Origin: Hyphomicrobiales bacterium
Lineage (GTDB): Bacteria > Pseudomonadota > Alphaproteobacteria > Rhizobiales > Beijerinckiaceae
Assembly (NCBI GenBank): GCA_027489835.1
Contig: JAIXZF010000379.1
Coordinates: 1 to 6,558 of the forward strand
Direction: 5' to 3'
DNA length: 6,558 nt
The notes beneath the pieces are model-generated. The model did not search any database. It saw only the letters and a list, made by a program, of their open reading frames with translations, and was not told the DNA's origin. The number at the start of each line of letters is the position of its first letter. Position 1 is the first letter of the stretch. This document shows, in pieces, positions 1 to 6,469 of this stretch. The position numbers and the translations under genes are program-made.

Positions 1-201
1 CCCTCGCATTTCCCGGTCGTGTTCTGCCTGGTGGCGGCGCTCTCGGCCCTGTCCGGGTTCAGTTTCTGGCGCCTCCAGCCGCAGGCCGGGGCGGAGCTGG
101 TGGCCGAGGCCGCCTCCGAGCCGCCCGCGGCGGGGGGAGCCGACCCCAGGCTCGCCGCCGCGCGGCCGCTTGCCATCGACCATCGGGAGCAGGCGCAATG
201 A
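1..201 (+). CDS. C-terminal fragment of a probable MFS transporter
   Basis: The reading frame is open from the first base to a TGA at 199-201, so this is the 3' end of a gene that starts outside the window. The 66 visible residues begin with a hydrophobic stretch (about residues 4-23, FPVVFCLVAALSALSGFSFW). It reads as a last membrane helix, and is followed by a short RLQPQAGAEL segment and a cytoplasmic tail rich in Ala, Pro and Glu. A terminal helix followed by an 'RLPPDAGAE'-like sequence is common at the ends of major facilitator superfamily proteins, especially DHA-type drug/metabolite exporters in alphaproteobacteria. That comparison is from memory of the family and no substrate can be named. 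The gene converges on the LysR gene, with 15 bases between the two stop codons, and it shows no functional link to the Dab genes. Another polytopic membrane protein is possible. Confidence 0.6.
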   Translation, partial: PSHFPVVFCLVAALSALSGFSFWRLQPQAGAELVAEAASEPPAAGGADPRLAAARPLAIDHREQAQ

Positions 202-216
202 CGTCCGCCGTGACGT

Positions 217-1086
217 TCAGGCCCCGATCTCGCGCAAAAGCGGGTTGGGAAAGCGCCTGCGCCGGGTGATGGCGTAGAAGGTCTCGCGGATCTGCGGCAG
301 CTTGTGCCGTTCGACCAGAACGCCAGAGCCCAGCTCGTCGATGACGACGACGGGAGGCACCAGCGTCAGGCCGTGGCTCTCGCGCGCGATCAGGCGCAGC
401 ATGGCCATGTCGTCGACCTCCGCCTGGATGGTCGGGGTGACGCCGGCTTCGTCGAGCCATCGGTCGAAGGCGGTGCGGATGGTGCTGCCCTTGCCGGGCA
501 GGACCAGAGGCACATGGGCGAGGTCCGCCGGATAGCTCAGCCCGTCATGCGCATCCTGCGGATGGCCGACGAGGCTGACCGGCTGGTCGGCCACCAGCGT
601 GTTCTGCCAGTCGGAATCGAGGTCGATCGTGGCCGGCTGGTTGGCCAGCACCAGGTCCAGCGCATGGGCCTCGAGCTGGGCAAGCAGATCCGCGAAGGCG
701 CCCGACCGCAGCACGAGCTCGATGTCGTCGCGGTGGACGAGCGGCCTCAGCAGACCGAGCTGGAAGTTTCGCGACAGCGTGGCGACCGCGCCCACGCGCA
801 GCGCCTGGCGGCTGGCGAGGCCGAGGCCCTTGAGCGTGTTGAGGAGTTCGTCGCCTGCCGCGAACACGGCATTGGCGTGATCGAGGGCGATGCGCCCTGC
901 CTCGGTCAGTTGGAGGCCGCGTCCGCGCCGCTCGAACAGGGGCTGGCCAAGCTGCTCCTCCAGCGCCTTGAGCTGGACCGACAGCGAGGATGGCGACACG
1001 TTCAGCCGGCCGGCGGCCCGCGTGAGGCTGCCCTCCGTCGCGATCGCCCAGAAGTAGCGCAGATGATGGTAATTGAGCGCCGCCAT
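217..1086 (-). CDS. LysR-type transcriptional regulator, NhaR-like, divergent from dabBA
   Basis: This encodes a 289-residue LysR-family DNA-binding regulator, a normal length for the family. The N-terminal winged helix-turn-helix covers roughly residues 3-62. The recognition region is GSLTRAAGRLNVSPSSLSVQ (19-38), followed by LEEQLGQPLFERRGRGLQLT (42-61). An effector-binding domain of periplasmic-binding type fills about 93-285. The start NYHHLRYFWAIATEGS, the LVLPGKGSTIRTAFDRWLDE segment (194-213) and the ETFYAIT segment (268-274) resemble NhaR, the Na+/H+ antiporter regulator, more than CbbR. The frame stays open far upstream on the minus strand. The ATG at 1086 was chosen because the family homology begins there and everything upstream is antisense to dabB. 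A weak ribosome-binding sequence (AAGAG) precedes it. It is transcribed away from dabB across a shared 99-base region, the classic arrangement for a LysR regulator and its target. I infer that it controls dabBA and its own expression. The effector is unknown; a signal of CO2/bicarbonate, Na+ or pH is speculative. Confidence 0.93.
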   Translation of the reverse strand: MAALNYHHLRYFWAIATEGSLTRAAGRLNVSPSSLSVQLKALEEQLGQPLFERRGRGLQLTEAGRIALDHANAVFAAGDELLNTLKGLGLASRQALRVGAVATLSRNFQLGLLRPLVHRDDIELVLRSGAFADLLAQLEAHALDLVLANQPATIDLDSDWQNTLVADQPVSLVGHPQDAHDGLSYPADLAHVPLVLPGKGSTIRTAFDRWLDEAGVTPTIQAEVDDMAMLRLIARESHGLTLVPPVVVIDELGSGVLVERHKLPQIRETFYAITRRRRFPNPLLREIGA

Positions 1087-1122
1087 GGACTCTTGTCTCA
1101 GATCTAACGATCCGTTGCAATC

Positions 1123-1138
1123 TTTGAAATTTATCGAA
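1123..1138. promoter_or_regulatory. Candidate LysR-type operator (imperfect dyad)
   Basis: The arms TTTGA (1123-1127) and TCGAA (1134-1138) form an imperfect inverted repeat with 4 of 5 positions matching. A T-N11-A spacing also occurs here (T1125 to A1137), the general signature of LysR-family binding sites, although it is not exactly centred on the dyad. A second short dyad, AACG-ATC-CGTT, lies at 1106-1116, nearer the regulator gene, and could be a further half of the site. Short AT-rich dyads arise by chance, so the assignment rests mostly on its position between the divergent genes. Confidence 0.28.
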
Positions 1139-1173
1139 TGAACAGCACAGGCTAGAGCGGAACCCGACCGACC

Positions 1174-1177
1174 GGAG
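1174..1177 (+). promoter_or_regulatory. Ribosome binding site of dabB
   Basis: GGAG lies eight bases before the ATG at 1186, a good Shine-Dalgarno match and spacing. It supports this ATG as the dabB start. The reading frame begins with the first hydrophobic segment right after it. Confidence 0.75.
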
Positions 1178-1185
1178 CTTTCCTC

Positions 1186-2796
1186 ATGTCCACATTGCTG
1201 TCCTGGCTGATCCTCGCAGGCCCGCTGGCGCTCGTCGCCGCCGCCTTTCCTTCGGCGGCCCGCGCCGATGCCGACCCCGCGGGCATGGCACGCCGCGCCT
1301 TCGCCGCCGCGCTCGCCGCCCTCGGCGTGGCGCTGGCCACCGCCCTCTGGGTCGCGAGCCGGGGCCCGGCCACGAGCCCGACGCTCGGCGTCGCCGGCAT
1401 CGGCCTCGGCGTGCATGTCGACGCGCTGGCCGCGGCGATGTTCACGCTGGTCGCTTTCATCGGCGTCGTCGTCATCCGCTACAGCCGCAACTATCTCGAT
1501 GGCGATCCCGGCCAGGGGCGCTTCCTCAAATGGCTGTCGCTGACGCTGGCGGCCGTGCTGCTGCTGATCGTCTCGGGCAACCTCGCGCAGTTCATCGCCG
1601 CCTGGATCGCCACCAGCCTCGGGCTCGGCAAGCTGCTGCTGTTCTACGGCGATCGGCCCGCGGCCCAGCTCGCGGCCAAGAAGAAGTTCATCGCAAGCCG
1701 CATCGGCGACGCCTGCCTGATCGGCGCTGCGGCCCTGCTCTTCGCCAGCTTCGGCACGCTGGAGTTCAAGGCCATGTTCGCACAGGCCAAGGCTCTGGCC
1801 GCGATCGATGGCGGCACGGGCGCGATCACGCTGGCGAGCCTGCTGATCGTGGCGGCGGCGCTGCTGAAGTCTGCGCAGCTGCCGCTGCATGGCTGGCTGA
1901 TCGAGGTGATGGAGACGCCGACGCCGGTCTCGGCGCTGCTGCATGCCGGCATCATCAACGCCGGCGGCTATCTCGTTCTCAGGCTCGCGGACGTGCTGGT
2001 GCTGTCCACCGGCGCGCTCGAGGTCCTCGCCATCGTCGGCGGCGCGACCGCGCTGTTCGCCTCGGTGGTGATGCTGACGCAGACTTCGGTGAAGGTGTCG
2101 CTGGCCTGGTCAACCGTGGCGCAGATGGGCTTCATGCTGCTGCAGTGCGGGCTCGGGGCCTTCTCGGCCGCGCTGCTGCACATCCTCGCGCACTCGCTCT
2201 ACAAGGCGCACGCCTTCCTCTCCTCCGGCAGCGTCATCGACCTCGCCCGCGCCTCCTGGACGCCGAGCCCCGGCGGGCAGCCCCATCCGGCCAGGCTGGC
2301 GCTCGCGCTCGCCGGCGTGCTGGCCGTGACGCTGGCCGTCGGCGCCGCGTTCGGCGCGACGCCCCTGAGCAAGCCCGGCGCGGTGGCCCTCGGCGCGATC
2401 CTGCTGATGGGGCTGACGCACCTGATCGCCAACGCCATCGACGAGCGGCCCAACTCCTACGTGCTGGGCAAGGCGGCGGCGCTCGCCGGCCTCGTGGCGG
2501 CCGCCTACTTCGCGCTCCAGGCCGCGGCCGAGTGGATGATGGCCGGCAGCCTGCCGGCGACGCTGCCAGCGCGCGGGCCGCTCGACCTCGCGATCACGCT
2601 CCTGGTGGTGCTGTCCTTCGGCGCGGTGACGCTCTTCCAGAGCGTGATGGCGCGCGATGCGGCCCAGCCGCGATGGCAGGCGCTCTACGTGCACCTGTCG
2701 CAGGGCCTTTACCTCAATACCTACGCCAACCGCCTCGTGCTGAAGCTCTGGCCCCGCCGGGCCGGCGCCGACGCCAACCCTTCCGCCGGAGCCTGA
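1186..2796 (+). CDS. dabB: DabB, NuoL/MrpA-like cation-conducting membrane subunit of the DAB inorganic carbon pump
   Basis: This is a 536-residue, very hydrophobic protein with about 13-15 predicted membrane segments, of the proton-translocating NuoL/MrpA family (Proton_antipo_M). In characterised DAB systems (Halothiobacillus, Hydrogenovibrio; MpsA in Staphylococcus) this subunit passes cations inward and energises DabA. The family core is clear: KSAQLPLHGWLIEVMETPTP (228-247), then LLHAGIINAGGYL (251-263) and LAHSLYKAHAFLSSGSVI (334-351). K228, H253, H336 and K340 align by eye with NuoL channel residues near K229, H254, H338 and K342; K396 may match K399. The NuoL helix-5 glutamate (WE, E144) is absent: this position reads W140-I141 in AAWIATSLGLGKLLLFY. 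That pattern and the C-terminal ALYVHLSQGLYLNTYANR (499-516) are typical of DabB and separate it from respiratory NuoL, as does the lack of other nuo or mrp genes. A good ribosome-binding site precedes the ATG. The stop lies one base before the dabA start, so the two genes are almost certainly co-transcribed and translationally coupled. Family confidence is high; transported ion and physiology are by homology. Confidence 0.95.
   Translation: MSTLLSWLILAGPLALVAAAFPSAARADADPAGMARRAFAAALAALGVALATALWVASRGPATSPTLGVAGIGLGVHVDALAAAMFTLVAFIGVVVIRYSRNYLDGDPGQGRFLKWLSLTLAAVLLLIVSGNLAQFIAAWIATSLGLGKLLLFYGDRPAAQLAAKKKFIASRIGDACLIGAAALLFASFGTLEFKAMFAQAKALAAIDGGTGAITLASLLIVAAALLKSAQLPLHGWLIEVMETPTPVSALLHAGIINAGGYLVLRLADVLVLSTGALEVLAIVGGATALFASVVMLTQTSVKVSLAWSTVAQMGFMLLQCGLGAFSAALLHILAHSLYKAHAFLSSGSVIDLARASWTPSPGGQPHPARLALALAGVLAVTLAVGAAFGATPLSKPGAVALGAILLMGLTHLIANAIDERPNSYVLGKAAALAGLVAAAYFALQAAAEWMMAGSLPATLPARGPLDLAITLLVVLSFGAVTLFQSVMARDAAQPRWQALYVHLSQGLYLNTYANRLVLKLWPRRAGADANPSAGA
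2788..2791 (+). promoter_or_regulatory. Ribosome binding site of dabA, inside the end of dabB
   Basis: GGAG sits six bases before the dabA ATG at 2798 and lies within the last codons of dabB. Ribosomes finishing dabB would end right at the dabA start, which supports coupled translation and a fixed ratio of the two subunits. Confidence 0.75.
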
Positions 2797-2797
2797 C

Positions 2798-5395
2798 ATG
2801 ACCGCCCTCGCCAAGATCGAGATCGACGAGACGCCTCCGCCCGCCGGCCTCTCCCGCGCCGCCCTCGAAGCGGCCATCGACGGAGCCTGCCGCAAGATCG
2901 CCCCGCTCTGGCCGCTCAAGCACTTCGTCGCGGTCAATCCCTTCCTCGGCTTCACGGGGCAGAGCTTCCCGGCGACCTCCGCCACGCTCAAGCGCGTCGC
3001 CCGGGTCGACATGCTGATGCCGAGGGCCTTCTACCGGGAGGCGCTGGCGGCGGGCGCGATCGACGACGCCGCGCTGGCCGAAGCGATTGCCGCGCTCGGC
3101 CCCGCCCTGCCGGCGGGCGCTCCTGCCGATGTCGCCGCGCTGAGGGCCGCGGCCAGCCTCGAGCCTGTCCGGGCGGCGCGGCCCCCGGCCGTGGTCGCTA
3201 CCGTCGCCGAGGTGCTCGACACCGTCACCCATGGCGACCGGCAGGCCTCGCATGTCGGCTTCATGATCGACGAGATCTCGCGCTGGTGCGCGGGCTATTT
3301 CGACGAGGGCCAGTCCAGCTGGCGCAACCCGCTTCGGAGCCTCAAGCCCTGGCAGGCCTGGCGGACGGCCGCACGGCACGACCGCAGCCCCGAGGCGCTG
3401 GGCGTGGCCGGCTTCAGGGCCGCCGTGCTCGGCCTGCCGGACGATCCGGTCGAGGCGATCGGGGCCGTGGTCGAACGGCTCGGCATCCCGCCGCGGGCGG
3501 TCGAGGATTATCTGCATCGCGCGCTGTTCGATGTCGGCGGCTGGGCGGCCTATGCCCGCTACCTGCTCTGGAACGCCGAGCTCCATGGTGGCAGCGACGA
3601 AAGCCTGACCCATCTGCTCGCCATCCGGCTCGCCTGGGGCTACGGGCTGTTCGCGGCCCGCACGGACATGGCCTTCAAGCAGGCCTGGGCGCAGGCCATG
3701 GCCGAGGCGGCCGCGCTGCCGGAAGACCGCACGCTGGGCGAGGATGCCGAGCTGGCGGTCGATCTCCTGCTGCAGGAGGCCTACGAAGCCGGCTACCGGT
3801 CGCGGCTTGTCGCGCGGCTCACCAGCCATGCGGATGGAGCCACCGAGGCTGACGTCGTGACGAAGGCCGCGGCGCGTCCCGCGGTGCAGGCCGCCTTCTG
3901 CATCGACGTGCGCTCCGAGGTCTTCCGCCGCGCCTTCGAGACGGTTTCCGCCGATGTGGAGACCGTGGGTTTCGCCGGGTTCTTCGGCTTTCCCATCGAG
4001 TACGTGCCGATCGGCCATCTCAGGGGCGGGGCGCAGTGCCCCGTGCTCCTGACGCCGAAGTTCATCGTCTGCGAGGCCGTGGGCGGGGCGTCGGAGGAGA
4101 TGGAGACCGAGGTGCTCGGGCTCCGGCTGCTGCGGCGGCGGGCGGCGCGGGCCTGGCGCTCGTTCAAGCAGTCGGCCGTGTCGTCCTTCTCCTATGTGGA
4201 GACGGCCGGGCTGCTGTTCGCGCCCAAGATCGTCTCGGACATGGCGGGGCTGACCCGGCCCGTCGCCAATCCCAGCGTCGACGGCCTCGATGCGGACGTG
4301 GCCCGGAAGGTCGGGCCCCGGCTCGAGCCGCGGAGCGTCGGGGGCCGCGCCACGGGCTTCGAGCCCGCACAGCGTCTCGCTATGGCGGAGGCGGTGCTGA
4401 AGGCCATGTCGATGAGCAAGGGTTTCGGACGCCTCGTGATGCTCGCCGGCCATGGCAGCAGCACCGTCAACAACCCGCATGCCTCGGGCCTCGATTGCGG
4501 CGCCTGCGGCGGCCACACCGGCGAGGCGAACGTGCGCGTCGCGGCGGCGATCCTCAACAATCCGGAGGTCCGGCTGGGCCTCGGCGGAAAGGGCCTCGCC
4601 ATCCCCGCCGACACCTGGTTCCTCGGATGCCTGCACGACACCACGACCGACGAGGTGACGATCTACGACGAGGACCATGTCCCCGCGAGCCATGCGGAGG
4701 ATCTGGCGCGGCTGAAGTTCTGGCTGTCGGAAGCAGGGTCGCTGGCGCGGCTGCAGCGTTCGGCCCTTCTCGGGCTCGATGCGGGCTCGACCACGAGCGC
4801 GCATCTCGACGAGCAGGTGATCGGGCGCAGCCGCGACTGGTCGCAGGTCCGGCCCGAATGGGGCCTCGCCGGCAACGCGGCCTTCATCGCCGCGCCGCGC
4901 GCGCGGACGCGCGGTCTCGACCTTGGCGGGCGCGCCTTCCTGCACGACTACGATCACGAGGCCGATGCGGGCAAGGCCGTGCTCGAGCTGATCATGACCG
5001 CCCCCATGGTGGTCGCGAGCTGGATCAACCTGCAATACTACGGCTCGACGGTGAACAACCCCGTCTTCGGCAGCGGCAACAAGGCGCTGCACAACGTTGT
5101 CGGGCAGATCGGCGTGCTCGAGGGCAATGCAGGCGATCTCAAGGTCGGGCTCCCCTGGCAGTCGGTGCATGACGGCAAGCGCTTCATCCACGAGCCGCTC
5201 CGGCTCAACGTCTTCATCGAGGCGCCCGAGGCCGATATGAACCGGGTGATCGAGAACCATCAGGGCGTGCGCGAACTCGTCGAGAATGGCTGGGTCCACC
5301 TCCATTCCATCGCCGAGGAGGGGCGAACGATCCGGCGCTATGCAGGCCAGCTCCGCTGGGGGTCCGTTCCACGAGCCGGCGCCAGGGTTGCCTGA
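2798..5395 (+). CDS. dabA: DabA, zinc-dependent beta-carbonic-anhydrase-like subunit of the DAB inorganic carbon pump (DUF2309/UPF0753)
   Basis: This is an 865-residue soluble-type protein of the DUF2309 (UPF0753) family, close to the usual length of about 800-900. DabA is a peripheral partner of DabB on the cytoplasmic face. It is a distant relative of type II beta-carbonic anhydrases and is proposed to hydrate CO2 one way to bicarbonate when energised by DabB. Its expected zinc ligands are all present: C368 and D370 in AAFCIDVRSE, with R372 forming the D-x-R dyad, then H552 in LAGHGSSTVNNPH and C567 in GLDCGACGG. These match the published Halothiobacillus DabA2 set C351, D353, H524 and C539, with the same 15-residue step between His and the last Cys. 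Other family hallmarks are WPLKHFVAVNPFLGF (38-52) near the N-terminus, FGSGNKALHNVVGQIG (757-772), GLPWQSVHDG and HEPLRLNVFIEAP near the C-terminus. There is no signal peptide or obvious membrane helix. The start is fixed by homology and by GGAG six bases upstream. A 967-residue open frame on the opposite strand is only a base-composition shadow. Confidence 0.96.
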   Translation: MTALAKIEIDETPPPAGLSRAALEAAIDGACRKIAPLWPLKHFVAVNPFLGFTGQSFPATSATLKRVARVDMLMPRAFYREALAAGAIDDAALAEAIAALGPALPAGAPADVAALRAAASLEPVRAARPPAVVATVAEVLDTVTHGDRQASHVGFMIDEISRWCAGYFDEGQSSWRNPLRSLKPWQAWRTAARHDRSPEALGVAGFRAAVLGLPDDPVEAIGAVVERLGIPPRAVEDYLHRALFDVGGWAAYARYLLWNAELHGGSDESLTHLLAIRLAWGYGLFAARTDMAFKQAWAQAMAEAAALPEDRTLGEDAELAVDLLLQEAYEAGYRSRLVARLTSHADGATEADVVTKAAARPAVQAAFCIDVRSEVFRRAFETVSADVETVGFAGFFGFPIEYVPIGHLRGGAQCPVLLTPKFIVCEAVGGASEEMETEVLGLRLLRRRAARAWRSFKQSAVSSFSYVETAGLLFAPKIVSDMAGLTRPVANPSVDGLDADVARKVGPRLEPRSVGGRATGFEPAQRLAMAEAVLKAMSMSKGFGRLVMLAGHGSSTVNNPHASGLDCGACGGHTGEANVRVAAAILNNPEVRLGLGGKGLAIPADTWFLGCLHDTTTDEVTIYDEDHVPASHAEDLARLKFWLSEAGSLARLQRSALLGLDAGSTTSAHLDEQVIGRSRDWSQVRPEWGLAGNAAFIAAPRARTRGLDLGGRAFLHDYDHEADAGKAVLELIMTAPMVVASWINLQYYGSTVNNPVFGSGNKALHNVVGQIGVLEGNAGDLKVGLPWQSVHDGKRFIHEPLRLNVFIEAPEADMNRVIENHQGVRELVENGWVHLHSIAEEGRTIRRYAGQLRWGSVPRAGARVA

Positions 5396-5408
5396 GCCAC
5401 GCGGGACA

Positions 5409-5437
5409 CGGAGCGCGGAACCTTTCGCCGCGCTCCG
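5409..5437 (+). terminator. GC-rich hairpin after dabA, possible weak terminator or mRNA 3' stabiliser
   Basis: A perfect 10-base inverted repeat (CGGAGCGCGG at 5409-5418, CCGCGCTCCG at 5428-5437) encloses a 9-base loop, AACCTTTCG. It begins 13 bases after the dabA stop codon. It is followed by CGTTTG, so only three T residues trail the stem. This is less than a standard intrinsic terminator needs but enough for partial termination or for shielding the dabBA message from 3' exonucleases. It lies between dabA and the hydrolase gene and would lower the latter's expression relative to dabBA if it terminates. It also makes the TTG at 5441 an unlikely start, because any ribosome-binding site would be buried in the stem. 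Confidence 0.55.
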
Positions 5438-5452
5438 CGTTTGCAGCCGGAT

Positions 5453-6469
5453 ATGTTCCGGCGTGGGGATGGCGGCGTGCAGGGCTTGGCGATAGAGGGG
5501 CAGGGGCTGGCGGGGCTTCCTCCCGCCATCGACGCACCCATCCGGATCATCGAAGGCGGCTGGGGCGACATCGCCCTTTACGTCGACGGCGCAGGGCCGC
5601 CGGTCCTGCTGATCCACAGCGTCAACGCCGCGGCCTCATCCTACGAGATGCGGACGATCTTCGAGCATCTGCGCCAGACGCGGCGGGTGTTTGCCATGGA
5701 CCTTCCCGGGTTCGGCCTGTCGGAGCGGGACGCCGGGCCCTACCATGTCGAGCGCTTCGTCGAGGCGATCGCCGAGGTGGCCTGGGAGGTGCTGCGCATC
5801 AGCCGCGCGCGGACGCTCGATGTGGTCGCGCTCTCGCTCAGCGCCGAGTTCGTGGCGCGGGCCGCGCTGGCCGAGGACGAGATCTTCGGACGCCTCGCCT
5901 TCATCACCCCGACCGGCTTCCAGACCGGCGCGCACAAGCTTCGCGGTCCGCTCGGCGGGGACAGGGCCGTGCCGGGGCTGGAACGGGGCCTCACCCTGCC
6001 CTTTCTCAGCGACGCGCTCTACGCCGGGCTGGTCTCCAGGCCGAGCATCCGCTTCTTTCTGAACCGAACCTTCGGCGGCGCGAAGGCGCCGGACGACATG
6101 GTGGATTACGCCTGGCGAACCGCCCACCAGCCGGGCGCCAAGCACGCTGTGCTGGCCTTCGCCTCGGGCAAGCTCTTCAGCAGCGACATCCGCAGCGTCT
6201 ATGAAGGCATCAAGCAGCCGGTCTGGCTGGCCCATGGCATGCGCGGGCCGTTCGCGGACTTCGCGGAGGCGGGCTGGGTGCACCAGCGCGTCAACTGGAC
6301 GAAGTCGGCTTTCGACACCGGGGCCATGCCTCATATCGAGCGGTCGCAGGAGTTCCTGCCGGCGCTGTCCGCCTTTCTCGACGATGCGAGCCCGGGGCGC
6401 GAGGAGAACGGACCCGGCGAGGAGGCGGCCCGGCAGCCCGATGAAGCCGCCGAGGCGCAGCGAGGCTGA
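5453..6469 (+). CDS. Alpha/beta-hydrolase-fold protein with atypical active site, downstream of dabA
   Basis: This encodes a 338-residue protein (from ATG 5453) with an alpha/beta hydrolase core from about residue 32 to 312. Visible landmarks are the first strands (GDIALYVDGAGPPVLLIHS, 38-56), with HS at the oxyanion-loop position, then DLPGFGLSE (83-91), the nucleophile elbow VVALSLSAEF (124-133), PVWLAHGMRGPF (256-267) and GAMPHIE (290-296). S128 is the likely nucleophile, but its elbow is A-L-S-L-S instead of G-x-S-x-G. The usual acid position in HGxxD carries G265, so D269 or another acid would have to serve. H294 is the likely catalytic histidine. The last ~28 residues are a charged, Ala/Glu-rich, probably disordered tail. 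No signal peptide is seen. The start is uncertain: ATG 5453 has a poor ribosome-binding site, GTG 5477 is preceded by GGGG at a fair spacing, and TTG 5441 abuts the hairpin. It follows dabA by 57 bases on the same strand, so readthrough co-transcription is possible. I cannot name a substrate; a link to the Dab system is only positional. Confidence 0.85.
   Translation: MFRRGDGGVQGLAIEGQGLAGLPPAIDAPIRIIEGGWGDIALYVDGAGPPVLLIHSVNAAASSYEMRTIFEHLRQTRRVFAMDLPGFGLSERDAGPYHVERFVEAIAEVAWEVLRISRARTLDVVALSLSAEFVARAALAEDEIFGRLAFITPTGFQTGAHKLRGPLGGDRAVPGLERGLTLPFLSDALYAGLVSRPSIRFFLNRTFGGAKAPDDMVDYAWRTAHQPGAKHAVLAFASGKLFSSDIRSVYEGIKQPVWLAHGMRGPFADFAEAGWVHQRVNWTKSAFDTGAMPHIERSQEFLPALSAFLDDASPGREENGPGEEAARQPDEAAEAQRG

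Larger units (their letters stand above)
1087..1185. promoter_or_regulatory. Divergent promoter region between lysR and dabB
   Basis: These 99 bases lie between the start codons of the LysR gene and dabB. The middle (about 1101-1145) is clearly richer in A and T than the flanking genes, as expected for promoters in GC-rich DNA. TTGCAA (1115-1120) and TTGAAA (1124-1129) could serve as -35 elements toward dabB. No convincing -10 box sits at the ideal distance from either, so no transcription start is assigned. Two short inverted repeats fall in this region and could be regulator sites. The location makes this the only plausible place for control of both transcripts. Confidence 0.6.

Noticed and set aside
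199..216. TGACGT direct repeat (199-204, 211-216) and ACGTC/GACGT inverted repeat as a bidirectional terminator between the convergent genes
   Set aside because: The stem is only five pairs, overlaps the transporter stop codon and has no T tract, so it is too weak to call.
304..1107. 267-residue plus-strand frame opposite the LysR gene
   Set aside because: It is antisense to a well-supported LysR regulator and its composition is that of a reverse-strand shadow.
1087..1944. N-terminal extension of the LysR frame (575 residues in total)
   Set aside because: The added part is antisense to dabB, low in complexity (Arg/Gln/Glu rich) and unlike any LysR protein. LysR homology starts exactly at the ATG at 1086.
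1186..2796. Calling the membrane gene nuoL or mrpA
   Set aside because: No other complex I or Mrp genes flank it, it lacks the NuoL helix-5 Glu, it has a DabB-type C-terminus, and it is coupled to dabA.
1530..2801. 423-residue plus-strand frame inside dabB
   Set aside because: It is an Arg/Ala/Gly-rich shadow in another frame of dabB with no domain signature.
4036..5172. 378-residue plus-strand frame inside dabA
   Set aside because: It has the same shadow composition, and dabA reads through without a frameshift, with all family motifs in one frame.
2714..5617. A 967-residue open frame on the minus strand covering all of dabA
   Set aside because: Its product is rich in Arg, Gly, Pro, His and Asp with no recognisable domain, and it is antisense to an unmistakable family member. 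Long antisense frames are expected from G/C-biased third codon positions.
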